From Acestrorhynchus altus (taxonomy: Eukaryota; Chordata; Actinopteri; Characiformes; Acestrorhynchidae), in the NCBI GenBank assembly GCA_034509495.1, contig CM067521.1:18721039-18785038 (forward strand): 64,000 nucleotides of DNA. Reading direction: 5' to 3'. Under the pieces are notes generated by a model, which was not told where the DNA came from, did not search any database, and saw only the letters and a program-made list of their open reading frames with translations. The translations under genes were made by a program, and so were the position numbers. This document shows positions 60,721 through 64,000 of this stretch, in pieces (within the stretch, counting starts at the first letter, position 1; each line of letters opens with the position of its first letter).

Positions 60721-63700
60721 ATAATTTCAATTGTAAAGAAAAGCCCAAATATTTAAATTTTAACATTGTTATTTATTTAAACACTTAATCCATAAGCATA
60801 ATATAATACATATAAGGATAATAAATATATAATAATGGCCAAAAATCCTTAATGTACTGCAACTCTAACTGTACTGTTATTTCAAATATATTTTAAATTA
60901 AACAATATATTTGAAATATATCTCAGTATCATATCTCCTCATTGGTTTTTCTAGTATTGGCTGTTCCAGTATTGTGTAAATCCTACCAAAGTTTCCAAAA
61001 TTAACTTAAAAATGATTATATAACAACTTATATAACTTATATAACAACCAGAATGCTTGATGTCATAATTGAACCTATAAAAAATGTCACACAGTTTCTA
61101 TTCGTGCTACACACACAGGATAGAAAACATGAGTTTGTTGTTGTTTCCAGTCATCGTGATATGACATACTATGATCTGTCAAATAAATGACACATTAAGG
61201 CAGACCAGTAGACACCCCACATCAGTACAGAACCACCACCAGGCTGTACATGCATTATTGATAAATGGCCTCATGAGCTGAGCACCACACATTAATCCTA
61301 CCACCAACCTGAAAAAGGTTCTGGACTACACCACGTTAGCAACTTCATTTTCCCAGGTGAGGTGCTGTGCCTGGTGTCATGGTGTTGAGGCACTCTGGTG
61401 GTCTAATATCTCACAGAAGATAAAACCTGTTGCACTGACCTACAGGATATGTGTGTGGGGCGCCTTCATTGAATGTCGATGTAATTTCTACCAGATTCTG
61501 GCTGTTTGTTTGGACAATTCTAGCAAGATGACTGTCAGTCACGATAATTCAGCACTCATAAGCAGCCACAACGCTACCCCCTATGGGTGGTAATGCCTTC
61601 TATAATGTATTCTTGGTACACACGAGACACTGTACATCAAGGAGTGTTAAATGCTCACACAACCTCTGAAATGGAATGTTCCATTTTAGTCCCACTATCA
61701 GGCCTTGCATTAAAGATTACATCACTTCCTAATCAATGAAATCAATTTACATACTGCTATCCCACTTTGTCACTGTATGTAAATCTAAATTGCATACATT
61801 ATTTTAAACAAAATTGACTGACACTTTATTTGAAGGCTACAAAATGCACACATAAGCATTAAACAACATATTTACAAGGATTTATTAAAAGCTCGTGGTA
61901 GTAATTGATGCAAAAGTAACAAATATGAGGTACATAACTTTGCAACATTGTATTGGCGTAAGGGATCTTAATTTAAAGTGATGGGCCTTTGTTTCATTTC
62001 GTATTAAATGCTCATGCATATGTTATGATGTCCCTATGCAAACAGCCTTAAAACATTTGAACAGTAGCATACTCTTGAAGATGATCCAAATGGTTTGAGG
62101 CTGGGGAATGTTCCAATCACTCATATCAACTGATCCGGTCTCTTGGAAAAGTGGCCTCAAGATTATACCACAAGCTGTTCGTTATTTTATACTGCTCCAC
62201 CTTGTTGAACACTAATGCACATGTAGGCGCTGTTGTGTCTATCCAGGATGACGCCAGTGTTTTGAATTTCGGACACAGATCACCAGCCCGAGGGCTCTGA
62301 AGTATCTAATAGTTTCCAATGTAGCCCAAAAACACAGATCTGGGAGACTTCCACAGTCAACAATAAGTGTTTTTGTTCTGCTGGTGATGAAGGTCAGGTC
62401 ATTCCAGACACGTTTTCAGGTTTTATCAGTTTATGGTCCAATGGTTGGTGAAAACCCTTTAAAGTGACTGTCATTAAGATTTCATTAATACTTACGTTAA
62501 ATGTTTATGTTTTTATTTTTAATAAATTTATGAAGATAACCATCTTTTCTCACTTTGTCATTGTGGGATACTGGGTGTAGAATATGAGGGAAATATGAAT
62601 TTAATCTATTGGAATAAAGCTGTATCATAACCAAATGTGCAAAAAGTGATGCACTGTGAATACATTCAGGATGCACCAGATGCCACATGCACCCCTTGTG
62701 TCAAACTGAAGAAAGTTTGCAAGCCAAAGGAGAGGAAGACAAGTCCGTCCTAAAAACAGGCTTGGCTTCTGAAAGCTAGAAAGAGCTCTGTGACCTGAAA
62801 GGATTTAAAAGTGATGTTAAATTGACTTGATTTGCTGAACATGCAGGATATTCCAGGTATTGCGGTGGACTTCGTCATCTGTTGCTGGCTGGTCCAATAA
62901 GTTCCCCAATTCCCCCAGTTCCCCAGTTCCCTCAAGTAATGCCTAATTTCCTTCATTTCCTTAGCCAATCAATTTGAGTAAGTTGGGAATTCCTTGGGGA
63001 AAAAATTAAAATGAAATGAGCTGTTTTAGAAAGGCTCTTTATTAATGATGGTAAATGAGGTGGATTTATGTCAATAAACATTTTGGGAGAAGGCCCATGC
63101 CGCAAACTCCTCCTTCCCAGCCCTACATACACCATTTCTCACTTCTCATGTCTCACTTCACATTCAAGACAAGGTACTTCACACCCACCTCCACCCCCAT
63201 CTCCTCCATTCTCCAAGGATCACCTAAGCTATGGGGGGCTCAGCTTCACACACTACCTACTCCAGCCCAATCACCCAACTTCTCAACAAAGTGTTTTGTC
63301 GTGAAAACACCAGCACACTCTTTGTTTGATCAATGTACTTTTTGTCTCCTTGCTTTAGATCAGCTCTACATCTTTTCAGACCCACAGTGTTGACTTGTCT
63401 TCTTACAGGGGCTGGATGGATCTAATGCAAGGGGCTTGAATTTCTCATTTTTTTCAGTAAAATATCTAACCTCTAATCTTCTCAGGAATATCATCTGAAA
63501 ATGAGAATTGCCTACTCAACAGCTGCTGACTTGGTATTGAATGGACAAGCCTGTGTGCAAAATCCCTACTCAAAACGTTTGTGGAGGCAGCTCTACCTCA
63601 GGCAGAACAAATACAATTAGTTACAAAAATAAGCAATAAAAAAACAGTATGCTTAGAAACAAACCAGATTTAAATTTCTAAAGCTCCACCTACTGGCTTT

Positions 63701-64000
63701 TTAATTGGTTATTCTCTGTACCTATTGTTGTTGTTCTGCGTCAGAGCAGATCATTTATATTAGTTCAGTAGATCTGCCTTGAGAACCGTTTTAAGTAGTG
63801 ATTTTGCACATGAGCAATGGGCAAACTTTTGCACAGTGCTGTACACTTAATCATCGCTGAACTGATCTAATGCTGGATCAACTGTGGCGCTGTAGTAATT
63901 CTGAAATATTTAAGGCCTTAACGTGAAGTGAAGAGATACAATGGCCAACGGCCAGAGATTGTTTTCTTGCCAGTTGGGTTCAGACCACAAAAGCAATGTT

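Larger units (their letters stand above)
57481..64000. other. right flank, no gene supported
   Basis: AT-rich sequence upstream of il17rd with the MITE fragments and hairpin listed. Open frames reach at most about 112 codons, lack splice-flanked or recognisable domains, and often sit in repeats or C-rich patches (63055-63393). In mammals HESX1 lies on this side of IL17RD, but no homeodomain-coding exon was seen. Confidence 0.6.

Noticed and set aside
57481..64000. hesx1 expected by mammalian synteny
   Set aside because: No homeodomain-coding segment was seen on either strand; it may lie beyond the right edge or elsewhere in this genome.

Overview
This is a vertebrate nuclear genome window, almost certainly from a teleost fish. 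It is AT-rich, full of microsatellites and degenerate dispersed repeats, and intron-dominated. Several repeats resemble ones common in otophysan fishes (characins, catfishes and relatives): a CACAGAGCAGGTATTAT... element, tRNA-derived SINEs and Tc1-like relics. The otophysan placement is an inference from repeats; no species can be named.

One protein gene is fully resolved. It is il17rd (interleukin-17 receptor D, also called Sef), on the minus strand, with the start codon at 57358 and the stop codon at 15541. I rebuilt 13 coding exons by hand. Every junction is GT-AG and every phase matches, giving 755 codons including the stop (754 aa); the mammalian protein is of very similar length. The protein has a signal peptide, a glycosylated ectodomain, one transmembrane helix (exon 10), a SEFIR signalling domain (exons 11-12) and a Ser-rich tail ending in exon 13. 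Sef is a membrane antagonist of FGF/Ras-MAPK signalling and a receptor-family member in IL-17 signalling.

Layout: 1-12640 is non-coding on inspection (repeats, a few GC-richer unique patches). A CpG-rich promoter with a probable minus-strand first exon lies at 12646-12925. By mammalian gene order (ARHGEF3 lies immediately 3' of IL17RD on the same strand) it may be the first exon of arhgef3, with the rest beyond the left edge. 13000-14670 is intergenic with repeats. 14671-15540 is the presumed il17rd 3' UTR. 15541-57358 is the coding span; intron 1 (33288-57238) takes up more than half of it and contains GC-richer, low-repeat blocks that may be regulatory. 57359-57480 is the 5' UTR/promoter, with an overlapping upstream ORF and a strong CTCF-like motif. 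57480-64000 shows repeats but no gene I can support.

Mobile DNA is represented by Tc1/mariner transposase relics (about 28.0, 31.9 and 38.7 kb), tRNA-derived SINEs, MITE-like inverted-repeat elements and GTTGCTATGG-type minisatellites. I found no CRISPR array, operon or novel multi-gene system. The points most worth a second look are regulatory or structural: a CT microsatellite that forms the polypyrimidine tract of exon 2, a CpG-rich AACGTT tandem array beside exon 1, the overlapping uORF, CTCF-like motifs along the gene, CpG clusters in introns 2 and 3, and a basic insertion inside the SEFIR domain.
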